Source: Peromyscus leucopus
Lineage: Eukaryota > Chordata > Mammalia > Rodentia > Cricetidae
Length of the DNA: 64,000 bases
Reading direction: 5' to 3'
Assembly: GCF_004664715.2 (NCBI RefSeq)
Contig: NC_051082.1
Location: 6,377,848-6,441,847 of the forward strand
This document shows, in pieces, positions 20,581 to 32,242 of this stretch. Position 1 is the stretch's first letter. Every line of letters starts with the position of its first letter. The translations under genes were made by a program, and so were the position numbers. The notes beneath the pieces are model-generated. The model was not told the DNA's origin. It saw only the letters and a program-made list of their open reading frames with translations, and ran no database searches.

Positions 20581-20946
20581 TGCTGTGGGATGGGCTGTCT
20601 GTAAGCTATGACTCTGTGTTGCTACCTTTGGATAATAAGGAAACTGCTATGGCCTACCACAAGGCAGAATAGAGTCAGGCAGGAAATCCAAAAGAGAGAC
20701 AAGGAGAAGAAGGCAGAGGCAGAGAAATGCTGAGTGCTGCCCAGGGAAGCAAGATGTGACACAACACAGGTAATTCCACAGAGCCACTTGGCAAAACATA
20801 GATTAATAGAAAAAGGTTAAATTAAGTTGTAAGAACTAGTTAATGATAGGCCTTAGTATAGGCCAAACAGTGTGTCATTAATATAAGCCTCTGTGTGTTT
20901 ACTTGGGACCAAGCAACTGTGGGACACAGGAAAACTTCTGCCTACA
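20581..20946 (+). mobile_element. Solo LTR inside the nested element, copy 1
   Basis: TGCTGTGGGATGG...GCCTACA, flanked by GGTGGC (20575-20580) and GGAGGC (20947-20952). The duplicate at 57663-58027 has GGAGGC perfectly on both sides. It therefore predates the segment duplication. Confidence 0.88.
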
Positions 20947-23707
20947 GGAGGCTGTCTAGGTAGCCAACAGGGAAGTCTCTGTCACTTTCAATCACTAACT
21001 CAGGTAGAATGTATCCTTCTCAGATCTCTGATGTCATTTGACAACCAGGCTTTGTCAATGCAACAGCTGCAACCAAGGCTTTAGCTGCCTTTTTAGTTCT
21101 CTATGTGAAATTCACAGGCCTCATTCTCTTAGAGCTCACACTGAGTCTAGACACAGGTCACCTTGCTACCAGATTCAAACAAGGGATAAACTCACTTTGC
21201 ACGGACTGCTCTCAGTATCTCCTGGTGAATTAAATGAAAAGAATATGCTTTAACATTTGTTTATGTGAAGATAGGAAATATGTCTCACTTCTGTTCACTT
21301 ATTTAACCTTCTCAGATCTGAAGATGTTTGCCAGTTAACAGCTCTCTCCCCCAACTCAAAGGCTACAAGCACCTTGGTAGCTCATTAGTAAGCTTCCTGT
21401 TAAAAGTACAGGCAGATGTGATTCAGTCATAGACTTTATGGTACAGGATAAACTGGTTTCAGATGTAACATCAGAGGTTCAGAGTTTTAACATTGATATA
21501 TGCAGTTTTGATAAATTGATAGAGCCCTAACTACAGACAGTCTGGGAGTCTTTAAATTTCTGTGGACTTTAATAGTTCTAGCTTTTAGAGACATATTAGC
21601 ATTAGAGAAGAAAGGGAAGTCTTCCTTCTCATCCTTCTTCACCCACTGAACCACAGCCTCTCAGCAAATTTCTTCTGCTTATAAATTTAAAGATGTGTTT
21701 CATTGGGCTGAAACCAGGCCCTAGAAAATGTCATGCCTTTTAACCCAAAGCCATAACTTTTGCTGTGACACCAAGATGTAAATCTGTTCTAGTTGTTTTA
21801 AAAACCCTTGCAGGTTCCTGCACAGATCCACCCCTCCTGCCAGATTCCTGCCAAGGCCAGATTCTAAAAGGCCCTCCAGATATACCACCAGCCACTGCAC
21901 CAATGGAGGACACTAACCAGGAGAATACTGGAAGAATAGAGGTATTCCCCACCTCCAGAGAAACAGCAGCTGTGATGGCTCCTGTGCTCCTGATTTGGCA
22001 TGCCATGTTCCCCAAGGATCTTGGAACTTCACTGCTGGTACCACCTCTCCATACTCAAAGGGATACCTGCCCTTACATCTTGCTCACCCACCCTTGTCTC
22101 TTCTGGACAACCAGGGCACTTCTCTGTCCCATCTTTGTGGCAATTATCACTCTTCCCATGGCTAGCCCTGCTCATGAGGCCAATGATAACATTCCATTTT
22201 TCCCCTAGCCACCTTCCTTCTTACTTCCCTCAAGGAGTATCCAGAAGGACAGCTAACTGAATGCTTCTTCACTAACACCTCGACTGTGTGACCCCCTCTC
22301 CCGAATTCCCCCTCCAAAACAGCAGGAGGCAGTCTTGAGAATTTGGCGCCTTTATCCACCCACACACACTTGCTATCAATAACTCACCCTTCTATAATAA
22401 TCAAAAAGAGAGGAATGTTAGGGAATGTTAGCAGTTAGATCCACACCTTTGGGACTGACCAGCATTCGGACAATGTCATCTTATGTAAAGTCTCCTCTTA
22501 GAGAAAACCCCTCCTCCTTCTCTCTCTTCCTTCTTCTCGCTCCTTCCCTCCTTTCATGAGGCTGCACACACCTCTGCTATCACTTCTCTCTTTCTCTCTC
22601 TCCTTCTCATTCTCTGTCTCCATTTCTCTCTCTTCCCTCTCCCCTCCCCCTTTAATAATAAAACTTTCCAAATGGATGCCATGTCTTCATTGTGTGAATA
22701 ACATTCCACTATGCCATGTTATAGCCTACCATATCTGCATGGTGTATCTCCCTCACCAACCAAGGCTGGCACATGCTGTTTAATAAAAATTGTGTCTATA
22801 CAACTCATTTGGAAATGTAGGGTGAAGTTCTGGTCTTTGAAAGCTATTATCATAAACTATGTAAGACAATCCAGAAGCATAGGTCAGTAGTTAGTCATTT
22901 AACAATCAACTTTATAGATATATTAGTTATGTTGTCTAGGTTGAATAGGTATATTTTAGATAGATGATCCTCAAATACTTCAAAGACCTACATGATATGG
23001 CATTTAAAAAGTTTTGTTAACTTAAAGATTTTCATGACAACAAGACACATCTGCTCCTGGCAGCACCCATTTACTTCAGAGAAGATGATGGGCATTGAAG
23101 AAACTCCTTATGGAGTTTGCTTTCATTATGGCAAGGTTAGCCACTGGGCAGAGAAACTGTTCTTGTCTCTTACTGCTGACAATGTTCTGTGCAGACTGGA
23201 CATGCAGGACACAGAGGAAAAAGAACTGTTGAACTTTGCCAATACAAGGAAGGACAGGCCTTCAAAATTCCTGCTTCACTGAAAAGTCTGCCCTATGCTC
23301 TAAGCATGTAGGCTGAAGATGGAGGCCCAATGTTATAGAAGGAACTTTGGGTGACTGTCAAGTTAGTCAGATGTCTCTGTCATTTCTGGAGTATTGGAAG
23401 TTGTTTGCAGTGCACTCTTTGCTTATTCAAATAATATTTTCCTTCTGGGTCTTTGATGGAGTTGAAGACCTGATAGTTACAGTTGCAGTTTTTCTTAGTT
23501 GTAATAGAAAGTACATTATGTGTAAAACTTTGGATTCACTACAATAGGATAAATAATGCATTATTTTCTTGGATATGCTAACTACAATTGGACAGAATAT
23601 TGTAAATGTGATTCCTACTTGATGATTGTTTTTGTTGTATGTAGTTTTCCATTAAAGTAAAAACCTTGATTTTTATTTAGATGAAATGAGGAAATATTAT
23701 AGAATAT

Positions 23708-24147
23708 TGTTTTAAGGTGTGTTACTCTTGCTTATGTTGCATTTTTTTTAACTCTTTGAAGCTGTGATACTGTGCCTGTCTAAAACACCTGATGGTCTAA
23801 ATAAAGAGCTGAATGGCCAATAGCTATTCAGGAGAAAAGATATGTAGGGCTGGCAGGCAGGGAGAACACATAGAAAGAGAAATCTGGGAGGAGAAAAGAA
23901 GAAGTAGCCTGAGAAGAGTAGGACATCAAGGGCCATCCACCCAAGTTACACAGCAAGCCACTGAGTAAGAAACAAAGATATATGGAATAGAAAAGGAGGC
24001 AAAAGATATATGGAATAGTTTTAGGTTAAGAAAAGCTGGATAGAAGTAAGCAAAGCTAAGGCCGAGTATTTATAATTAAGAATTAGCCTCCGTGTGTACT
24101 TTATTTGGGGGCTAGGTGGTGGGCCTCACAAAAGAATAAAAACAACA
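23708..24147 (+). mobile_element. 3' LTR of the outer ERV segment, copy 1
   Basis: TGTTTTAAGGTGTG...AAAACAACA with a U3/R-type aataaagagctgaatggcc. A purine-rich stretch (gatgaaatgaggaaa) lies just upstream. The matching LTR is at 61109-61550. Confidence 0.75.
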
Positions 24148-24149
24148 TG

Positions 24150-25100
24150 GCTGTAGCTGCACCTGTTGCTCAAGAGACCTGACCTTGGGAGGGGTAAAGC
24201 TTGTGCTTTGGTACTTGCTAGAGGATCAGGTTGGGGGTGGAAAGGCAGAGGCCTGGGCAGCTGTTCAGTAAAGAAAAAAGACACTGAGAACCACGTAGCC
24301 TTAAATCAGCCAATGAGGCATCTTATTCCTCAATCTGGTTGACCATGGAACCAGAGATTAACCTAGATTTACCTGTGGGGTACCGAGAAAGGTAGAGAAG
24401 CTCTGTTTTGTTTTTTGCAAAAAGTTAGGCTGCTGTGCACTTTAGTAGAACAATTTTCCTGTGTGTGTATTTAGGCACAGTGAAGACAGAAAGGTCACAG
24501 GATGTAATCCTGACTTCAGGTCGGTTACTGTCAGTGCAGTATGGTTTCCTATATCCAACTTCTTATGATAAGCACACAGCAGAAGGATTTATGTCCAGTA
24601 TTTTCAGGGCCAAAAGGTTCCTTTATTGTCCATGTGACACTGCATCTTTCTCCATTCTCTCACCTCCTACTTGTCTGACTTCTCTTTCCTTTCCTCCATG
24701 ACCCCCCCACCTTTCCTTTACATTTCCCTGCCTCATCTCTCCCCTCCTTCCCCTTCTATTTCTCAATAACCCCCATGTATCTCAGGCTGAGTTCTTCCTT
24801 TGTTGTTGTTGTGTTTAGTGTCAAGGTTTCTTTGTGTAATAGTCCTGGCTGTCCTGGAACTTGAATTTTAGACTAGGCTGTCCTTGAACTCAAGAGATCT
24901 GCCTTCCTCTGCCTCTGCTTCCGAGAGTGCTGGGATGAAAGGCATGTCTGGGCTCATCACCCACTCTTCAAGGGGCTCCCCTAAAGGCAATGTCTTTCCC
25001 ATTTACATCTTTGAGGATGTAAATATGTTTGGTAGACAGAGAACACAATCACCAAAGCTGAGTTCTTTCAATTGATTCTCTATTAGATGACACAGTGTGC
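24150..25100. other. Unit spacer downstream of gene C
   Basis: Array-unit sequence (gctgcacctgttgctca, then tttaggcacagtgaag), a CT-rich tract and an antisense B1 fragment (about 24840-24960), running into the 3' UTR side of gene C. No gene. Confidence 0.7.
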
Positions 25101-25171
25101 AGTGAACACAACCAGGCAGGCATGAAAGGTGTCCAGTAACTGTGGTGGAAAGTCTTACGGTGAAAGCCTTT

Positions 25172-25260
25172 TTACTGCTTGTTGTATGGAGCCTTGGAAA
25201 AGCACATGGCAGCCTGGTGGTCAGAGTTGCAAATTAATGACTCACAGAGTTTGTCTTTGT
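25172..25260 (-). CDS. Gene C exon 4
   Basis: Acceptor TTTCTCTACAG before ACAAAGAC. Encodes [16 protein letters not shown] and ends PYNKQ-stop at 25172. Cys98 is Ser, Asp99 is kept, and Cys123 is absent because the tail is short. Confidence 0.88.
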
Positions 25261-25439
25261 CTGTAGAGAAACAAGAAAGGAAGTTGAGTGGAGCCCATGA
25301 CCCTGCTCCATTCGATTTGTAACCAAAACTGAAACCAGTGGCCCTCCCATCAGTGCAGACTCAGGGTTGAAAGACAGAAGCACACAAAAGAACATTGGGT
25401 TGTCCAAATTGTTGGAAAACACTTGTAATAAAAAATTAG

Positions 25440-25560
25440 TTGTTGTGGGGCTGAGGAGATGGCACAGTTGGTAAAGTGTGTGCCTTGAGGGCCTGACCTA
25501 GTATGCCCAGAGCCCTCACAAAAAGCAAGGCATGTTGGAGCATCTGTAACTGTATTGGGA
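25440..25560 (+). repeat. tRNA-derived SINE head after exon 4 of C
   Basis: ggctgaggagatggcacagttggtaaa and its tail, at the same place as in A, D and E. Confidence 0.65.
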
Positions 25561-25755
25561 AATGAGGAGTATGAACTTGTTGGTCATTCAGACTAGCTAA
25601 AGGTGGGAGTCATGTTCAGTGAGAGACCCAGCCTCTAAAGACATGGTGGAGACTGACTGAAGAGGACAAATGATGCCAACACACTCCTATACATAAAAAC
25701 AAATAAACATGGATACTTAATCATAAAGCCCAGAAAACTACAAATATCAACAACC

Positions 25756-26286
25756 TGTAGCATGAATCTTAAAAGTTCTTATTAATAAAATCAAACCTGA
25801 GGCCAGTTATTGGGGTGAACACTGGAAGATCAGAGCCAGAACAAGCCACAGCTATCTCACCTTGCCAAATCCTCAGCTGGTCCTGTTTCCTCAGACTGGA
25901 AGCTTCTCTGTCTTCATCCCAATGGCTCTCAGCTGAACTGCTGCTAGAAGCCTGAAAGCTTAACCAGCCAAATGCTTAACCAGCCAAATGCTTAACCAGG
26001 CCAAACGCTTCTAGTTTCTGGTCCTCACGCCTTATATATCTTTCTGCTTTATACCATCACTCCCTAGGATTAAAGGCTTGCTTCCTGGGATTAAAGGCAT
26101 GAGTCACCATGCTTGGCTGTTTCCAATGTGGCCTTGAACTCACAGAGATCCCACATGGATTTCTGCCTCTGGAATGCTAGGATTAAGTTTTTTGCTATCA
26201 CTGCCTAACTAGTAGCTTTTCTGTTCTCTGGCTCCAGATAAGTTTATTAAGGTACACAATATTTTGGGGAACACAATACCCCCACA
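25756..26286 (-). mobile_element. Solo LTR in intron 3 of gene C
   Basis: 531 bp. The minus strand starts TGTGGGGGTATTGTG, has AATAAA near the start, and ends ATTCATGCTACA. Flanks are ACAACC (25750-25755) and ACTACC (26287-26292); copy D at about 34018 shows the empty site. It contains B1-like internal sequence, as is usual for this LTR family. Confidence 0.88.
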
Positions 26287-26339
26287 ACTACCACTTCTAA
26301 AATTATATGATATAAAAAAAATGTATGATTTAAGACAAT

Positions 26340-26800
26340 CCTCCTTCCTCTTCCTCCCAAGCTCTTGGATTACAGGTGTGCACAACCACACTCAATTCAG
26401 GGGTTGTAGAGGTGGAACCCAGGGCTCTGTGAATGCTAGGTAAGTACTCTAACAACTGAATTATATTCTCTGTCCTCTGATTCCTCACCTGTAATATGGA
26501 AATGATAAATCTTGGTCATCATAGTTGTTGAGTCAAGTATCTGACTCATAGTCAATGACGCAGCTCTCAATTGTTTAGTCAATATGGAATCAGTATAACA
26601 CAGCAGCTAAGAGGAGAGGCTTTGGGCAGGCAAGATGGCTCAGGGAATAAAGGCACTTGCTGCCAAGTCTGAACCCAAGTTCCATCCCAGGACTCACATG
26701 GTCGATAGAGAAAACAGACACGTTGTCTTCAGACCTACACACCTGTGTTGTGGCACAGGCATCCTATCCCAGAAAAACATAATATCTTGAAATATTTTTA
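26340..26800. repeat. Antisense ID/B1-type and B2-like pieces in intron 3 of C
   Basis: Counterparts of 7355-7490 and 7605-7760 in gene A, at the same order and spacing. Confidence 0.65.
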
Positions 26801-27060
26801 AACAGAAGCTTTGGAGTGCTGTAGATCTGTGTTCTAGAACCAAATGCCATCACTTCTTAGCTGGCTGACCTTGGGCAAGTGACCCTGCCTTCCTCATCTT
26901 CCTCATCAGTGACCTCATCTATATTTTAGTATCTATAGGCTGTGGTTGTTGTGATGTCAAATAGACCAAGAAAATGAACTATAAATGGTGACTGTGCTTG
27001 TTACCTTCCAAATCCACCTATGGCCAAGCAGAGTCCAGAGGTCCCGGATGGTAAACCTAC

Positions 27061-27188
27061 CACTGCAGGTGACCTCATTTCCAGAACATGAGTATGAGTA
27101 GGAGCTGGTGTAGGTGTTGTCTATGAGGTATTTGCAGCTTTCCAACTTCTTGACCTGAGCATAGCCATGGTCGTGAGTCCTGCAGCAG
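27061..27188 (-). CDS. Gene C exon 3
   Basis: 128 nt, acceptor CTCTCCAG, donor GTAGG. Encodes [18 protein letters not shown] and then an NTYTSSYSYSCSG segment. His48, Asp49 and Tyr52 are kept; Asn50 is His and Cys51 is Gly. Confidence 0.9.
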
Positions 27189-27993
27189 CTGGAGAGAGGA
27201 AGGAACAGCTGAAGGAGGACTATAGACCCACAGGAAGTCAGTTCTCACCTTCAGTCTTTCTCAAACATGTGAGGACTACTTAAACACGGTGTTTATAAAG
27301 TAATTTTTCTCAGGCTCCAGAATCTGTGATTTCTTTTAGTTCATATTTATTGAAAGCAATTTCTGTGGAATGTGGTCAGTGCTGGTCTTTAGTCCCAGTG
27401 CTTGGGAGGCAGAGGCAGATGGATCAGTTTAAAATCATCCAGGGACACATCGTGAGCCTCTGTCTTGAAAAAAGTGATTTTTTTTAAAACAAAGCAGCAG
27501 AAATATAATAAAATTATATATTCCAAATTTGTGATGACTTATTAAAGCCAAGGCTGACACTTTTGATGGGAGCTGTGATGGATGGCTGTGCCCTAGTCTG
27601 GTACCTGAGACCAGCATTTCCCAGTATTTATATCTCACACATTCTGCTCTCTGGGAACACTAGATGCAGGGTCCTCTTGGACTGAATTCTTTACTAGCCA
27701 TGGGCGCCGGGTAAATATACATGTTGAGGAACATGATGCAAGCCTTTAATCTGAGCACTCAGGAGACAGAATCTTGAAGATCTCTGAGTTCAAGGCCAGC
27801 CTGTTCTTATGAGAATGTTGCAAGAAAACTAGGGCTACACACAGAACCCCTTTCTAGAAACAAATAAACAAATAAACCAAAGAAAATATATGATGTTTGG
27901 TGAATAAGCATGTCTCATGTTTGTGCCTCATGAGATGCTATGCTTGTGTCCTGTCCCCACCCCAACCAGACACGCCAGTCTGCCACCACTGAC

Positions 27994-28150
27994 CTGTCAA
28001 AATACTCCACTGAGGTGTTGGAGCCTCTTAGGAGACAGAAGAGAACATAGTTGTTGCACACCTTCAGGGGATCACTCCCAGTGATGGTGCACTTGATCAC
28101 ATTTTTGAACTGCCATATAGCCCAAGGGCTGATGCTGTGTGCAGTAGCGC
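27994..28150 (-). CDS. Gene C exon 2
   Basis: 157 nt, tandem CAGCAG acceptor, donor GTCAG. Encodes a propeptide ending SISPW, AIWQF, IKC (Cys11), a new Cys in KVCNN, and the altered loop YVLFCLLRGSN with Cys29 kept and Cys27 lost. Confidence 0.9.
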
Positions 28151-28261
28151 CTGCTGCAAGAATGCACAGCACACTCCATCAATCCCACTTGACTTTACCA
28201 GGGGTTGGATTTCTGCCTGCTAGACTCCTACCAGATGCTGCATCAGGAGAACAGTGAATAG

Positions 28262-28263
<2 letters not shown>

Positions 28264-28309
<46 letters not shown>
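28264..28309 (+). repeat. (TG)n microsatellite in intron 1
   Basis: Follows gtgaatagaggt; the same run lies at 44999-45046 in D and 52119-52168 in E. Gene A lacks it, and its intron 1 is about 1.2 kb shorter. Confidence 0.97.
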
Positions 28310-28311
<2 letters not shown>

Positions 28312-29462
28312 TCATGGTTACACATAGGTTCACAAGCATGCACTTGGGAGCACTTATAAATGTCATGCTACACACTTGAGGTCAGAGGACAGCTTTAGGG
28401 AGTTGGTTTTCTCCCTCCACTATGTAGATCTTGGAGACCAAACTCAAGTCACCAGGCCTGAGCAGGAAGCTGTCTACCTATTTGAGACAAGGAGTTGTCC
28501 TGTAACTCAGGCTAGCCTCTGACTCTGTAGCAACCATCTGACCTCAGCCTCCCAAGTGGTAGGATTATAAATGAACAACTTGCTGGGTTGACCCCCCAAG
28601 ATTATGTTCTATAAATATTGCCCTTTGCCTTGCTTGCCTTCTCATTTCTCACTGTCAGGACAGACAGACACCACACTGTGAACTGCCTGTGGTCCCTGTG
28701 TTGAGGAGCTGAGAACACTCTCCAGTCATCAACCAGGGACAAACTGACCTCTTAGTTCCATAACCCAACAATTCAACCATCTCTTGAGTTTGAAAGCTGC
28801 CCCATCTCTACTCAAGCCTAGATGAAACCCTAGCCTTAGCCAGCAGTGGGATTCATCACAGTTCTAGCTGAGTCCTTGAGCCAGAGAAGCAGCCAGCACA
28901 TGCTGATTGGTTTACACTGGAAGAATTAGAAGGAATCTGTTGTATGGCAATGCAAAGATCATAGACAAGGATAATGGTCACATCATCATTGTAATGTCAG
29001 CATTTGACACAACAAACTGTTCATCAACTGAGGAGTAGGTAAATGACCAGGATTCAGGCTGCAGTGGGATACTTGGACACCATTAAAAAGCAGGAGAAGC
29101 CAGGTACAGTGGTAAACACACTGTGTAATCCCAGCAGTCTTCAAGGTGAGGTAAGATGATCAGAAGTTTAAGATTGCCAGGGAGTAGAGTCACAGACTTT
29201 AATCCCAGGACTCTGCAGACAGAGGCAGGTGAATATTGGAGATCAAAGCCAGCCTGGTCCATAGAGTGAGTTTCAGGACAGAAATTGCTACTAAGAGAAA
29301 TGAAGTTTAGAAAAATGAAAAAAAAAGAATTGTAGAAGTGAATTAGGCACGTATGCCATCCTAACTCTTGGAAAGTAGAGGCAGTAAGCTTTCAAGTACA
29401 GACACAAGGTTGAGTTGGAGGACATCCTGAGCCACATCATAAGATCATGTGAGAAAATTATC

Positions 29463-29690
29463 AGAGCTGGAGAGATGGCTCTGGAAGTATTCTATCAGGA
29501 GCACTTGCTGAACTTGTGTAGGACCCAGGTTCGATTCCAGCACCCACATGGAAGCTTACAACAGCCTATGACCCCCAGTACTGGAGGATCAGACCCTTCT
29601 CTGGCCTCTGTAGACACTGCTCACACACAGTTCACAGACTCACATGCAGGCAGAAGTCTCATACACATAAAATAAGGGTCAATATAAATT
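29463..29690 (+). repeat. B2-type SINE in intron 1 of C
   Basis: gagctggagagatggctctg with the B2-type body and an acacataaaataa end. It is also at about 46180 (D) and 53230 (E). Confidence 0.85.
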
Positions 29691-29995
29691 AAAAGGGATA
29701 AGGAAAATCAGGGCAATTTAGGGCCAAGGAAATGAGTGCAAAGGCAATATGAGAGTCAGAGGGGTATTGTTTGCTTGGGTGGGTGAATGTAGTGCACTTT
29801 TCTAAGGAGTCATCTGCATTCAGACCTAGAGGGTAAAAGTGCTGGCTGTTTTCAACATGGTGGGGGAGGGAACCCCAAAAAAGAGACTATTAGACCCCAA
29901 CAGGAACCCCAAATCAGAACTTCAGGTGTGACCAGTGGGGCTGTACATTGAAGACAAGGGAGATGGGGGGCACTGAGAGGGGACAAGGGTCCTAC

Positions 29996-30029
29996 CTGTG
30001 ACCAGAATGACCAGCAGAAGGAGTTTTAT
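29996..30029 (-). CDS. Gene C exon 1 with ATA in place of ATG
   Basis: 34 nt, donor GTAGG. The codon matching the start in A, D and E is ATA (30029-30027). The rest encodes KLLLLVILVT, still a good hydrophobic signal core. Confidence 0.88.
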
Positions 30030-30290
30030 CCTGAGTGAGGGGAGGACTCAGTGACTTCTCTTTAGAGTCCTGTAGCTGTGCTCTGACAGTGTCCAGTCAG
30101 CACTCAGGGCCTGTGGCTACTGTGTGTGTAGCACAGAAGTAGAATATGTGCACCCTCACACAGTCCCAACCTGCAGAGCTACTGTAGATGGTGACAGAGC
30201 CTGAATCAGTGCTGTCCCAGAGGCAAAGAGAAATGGCTAGCTCAACACCCCAACCAGTTCAAGTCAGTGACTGGCAACGTGCCAAGTCCC
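30030..30290 (-). promoter_or_regulatory. 5' flank of gene C
   Basis: Conserved with the other flanks; the TATA position reads TCTAAAG. Confidence 0.45.
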
Positions 30291-30623
30291 TTCCTTGTGG
30301 ATCCTTTCAGGTCATAAGAAGATATAGACATTGCTCCTGGGCTTGGGTCTGAGGGATGCAGACAGGGATGTGTTGTCCCTGGCAGGAATAGCTGGCCCAA
30401 GCAATCCTCCATGTTAACCTCATAGAGTAAGCAAGAAGCCTATCCCAAGAACCTCACACAGACTTTGATGTAGATCCAGTTACAATTCAATCTTTAATTA
30501 ATTAACAATTTTATTAATATGTATGTGCCAGCAAGAGAAAGAAAGAAAGAGAGAGAGAAAAAACACTTCTGTGAACATGTCGAGGTCAGAGGAAAACTCT
30601 ATGGACTCAGTTCTCTCTTACCT

Positions 30624-30703
30624 TTTTAACAGAGCTGAGGACCGAACCCAGGGCCTCGTGCTTGCTGGGCAAGCACTCTACCACTGAGCTAAATCCCCAA
30701 CCC
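30624..30703 (-). repeat. ID SINE
   Basis: The reverse complement reads ggggttggggatttagctca, then gtggtagagtgcttgcc and an A-rich end, the tRNA-Ala-derived ID type. Imperfect ctctctnac-type repeats flank it. Only this unit has it, so it is a late insertion. Confidence 0.92.
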
Positions 30704-30779
30704 CTCTCTCCTACTTTTAAATGGGTTTCAGAAACTGAACTCAGGTCTACAGCCTTGCATCATAGACTGCATCTTAGTA

Positions 30780-31742
30780 GCGCACAAACTCCATTTGAAA
30801 ACTAGGAATATAGCCAGATGATGGTGGTAGTACACCCTTTTAATGTCAGCACTCAGGGGCCAGAGGCAGGCGAATATCTGAGTTTGAGGCTAGCCTGGTC
30901 TCCACAGTTAATTACATCATAGGCAGAGATACAGAAAGAAACCCTGCCCAAAAAACCAAAAACCAAGAAAGTAAAAAAGAAAGAAAGAAAGCAAATGCCC
31001 AACAGATTTGCCCACAGGCCAATATGATGCAGGCCATCCTTCTGCTGAGGCTCTCCCTCCCCAGTGTGTGAAGCTGACAATCAACCATTGCAGGGGATGG
31101 AGAGATGGCTCAGCACTTAAGAGCATTTTCTGCTCTTGCTGAGAACTGGGAGTTCATTCCTCAGAACCACATGGTGGCTGGTGAGCAGTGTCTGCTTGCC
31201 CAATGCTCTCTTGCCTCTCAGAATGGCCATCGGTCATGTTCCCTGTAAGTTAGCACCCGAACATCTCCTTTTCCCCATTTCTCACCTCTTCCATGGTTAA
31301 AACCATGTAGGGGTTGAGTTGAGTTGGTTGTCTCCATGCTCAAGCTCCCTTTACCCTTACAGTGGGACTCTGGACAGCCACTACCAGCTACTGCCAGTCA
31401 CTGCCCCTGTACACAGAGCTCTAGCTGCACCTGTTGCTCACCAGGCCTGACTTTGGGAGGGGTGAGACCTGACCTTTGGGACTGGAGTGTGGATGGGGAT
31501 GGGGCGGAAAGGCAGAGGACTGGGAAATAAATAAATAAATAAAGGAAATAAATAAATAAAGGAAAAGAGAGACCTTGAACCATGTAGCCATAAAACAGAC
31601 GATGAGACATCTTATTCCTAGACCCAGTTGACCAGATAGCCAAAGATTAACCTGACTCTACATATGGGGTCCTGTAATATTGTCAGGTAGAAAAGATGAA
31701 GTGTTCGCTTTTGTTTTTTCAAAAAGTTAGACTGCTGTGTAC
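30780..31742 (+). repeat. Unit spacer with B1 and B2 before gap 2
   Basis: B1 at about 30800-30955, the gcccaacagat spacer, B2 at about 31095-31250, then array spacer as far as agttagactgctgtgtac, the point just before the 3' region of the next gene. Confidence 0.8.
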
Positions 31743-32242
31743 NNNNNNNNNNNNNNNNNNNNNNNNNNNNNNNNNNNNNNNNNNNNNNNNNNNNNNNNNN
31801 NNNNNNNNNNNNNNNNNNNNNNNNNNNNNNNNNNNNNNNNNNNNNNNNNNNNNNNNNNNNNNNNNNNNNNNNNNNNNNNNNNNNNNNNNNNNNNNNNNNN
31901 NNNNNNNNNNNNNNNNNNNNNNNNNNNNNNNNNNNNNNNNNNNNNNNNNNNNNNNNNNNNNNNNNNNNNNNNNNNNNNNNNNNNNNNNNNNNNNNNNNNN
32001 NNNNNNNNNNNNNNNNNNNNNNNNNNNNNNNNNNNNNNNNNNNNNNNNNNNNNNNNNNNNNNNNNNNNNNNNNNNNNNNNNNNNNNNNNNNNNNNNNNNN
32101 NNNNNNNNNNNNNNNNNNNNNNNNNNNNNNNNNNNNNNNNNNNNNNNNNNNNNNNNNNNNNNNNNNNNNNNNNNNNNNNNNNNNNNNNNNNNNNNNNNNN
32201 NNNNNNNNNNNNNNNNNNNNNNNNNNNNNNNNNNNNNNNNNN
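31743..32242. other. Assembly gap of exactly 500 N
   Basis: Placeholder gap. The sequence after it restarts earlier in the array unit than where it stopped (see findings). Confidence 0.99.

Larger units (their letters stand above)
18031..22788 (+). mobile_element. Nested LTR element (outer nest), copy 1
   Basis: Two LTR-like ends share TGTYAGGGAATGTTAG and a CT-rich tract (about 18031-18322 and 22416-22788). A purine tract (aaaaagagaggaa) directly precedes the 3' end. Flanks gttg/attg suggest a 4-bp duplication, supported by the empty site ggtattgtacctata at 42.35 kb. The 5' and 3' ends diverge after the CT tract. Internal frames are short; class is unknown. Confidence 0.6.
17642..24147 (+). 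mobile_element. ERV 3' segment with nested LTR elements, copy 1
   Basis: Inserted in unit spacer between ...ctccatgctcaag and ...tggctgtagctgcacc. The outer sequence matches the 3' non-coding part of the ERV at 42.05-42.9 kb and ends in an LTR. It is interrupted at 18031-22788 by another LTR element. Both outer junctions are the same in the segment at 55.10-61.55 kb, so the insertion happened once and was then duplicated with its surroundings. Open frames inside (for example 21765-22208) show no domain I recognise. Confidence 0.8.
25172..30029 (-). pseudogene. Group IB phospholipase A2-like gene C, start codon ATA, two disulfides lost in pairs
   Basis: Exons 29996-30029, 27994-28150, 27061-27188 and 25172-25260 join in one open frame ending in TAA, but the start codon is ATA and no in-frame ATG lies in exon 1. 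His48, Asp49 and Asp99 are kept. The calcium loop reads YVLFCLLRGSN, so Gly30 and Gly32 are gone. The propeptide ends SPW instead of SPR, removing the trypsin-type site. Of the seven canonical group IB disulfides, 51-98 is lost at both partners (Gly51, Ser98) and so is 27-123 (Leu27; the tail stops after PYNKQ). The other ten Cys remain, plus one new Cys. An open frame with paired losses suggests that it evolved as a protein before the start was lost, or that it uses another first exon. The polyadenylation site reads AATAGA. Confidence 0.82.

Noticed and set aside
21765..22208. Pro-rich 147-codon frame, with a counterpart at 59590-59991
   Set aside because: It lies inside a nested LTR element; no domain is recognised and the two copies differ by indels, so it is not reported as a gene. 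It could be a Gag remnant.
28264..28309. Regularly spaced repeats suggesting a CRISPR-like array
   Set aside because: The recurring (TG)n and SINE blocks are microsatellites and interspersed repeats in tandem gene units of a mammal; there is no repeat-spacer structure.
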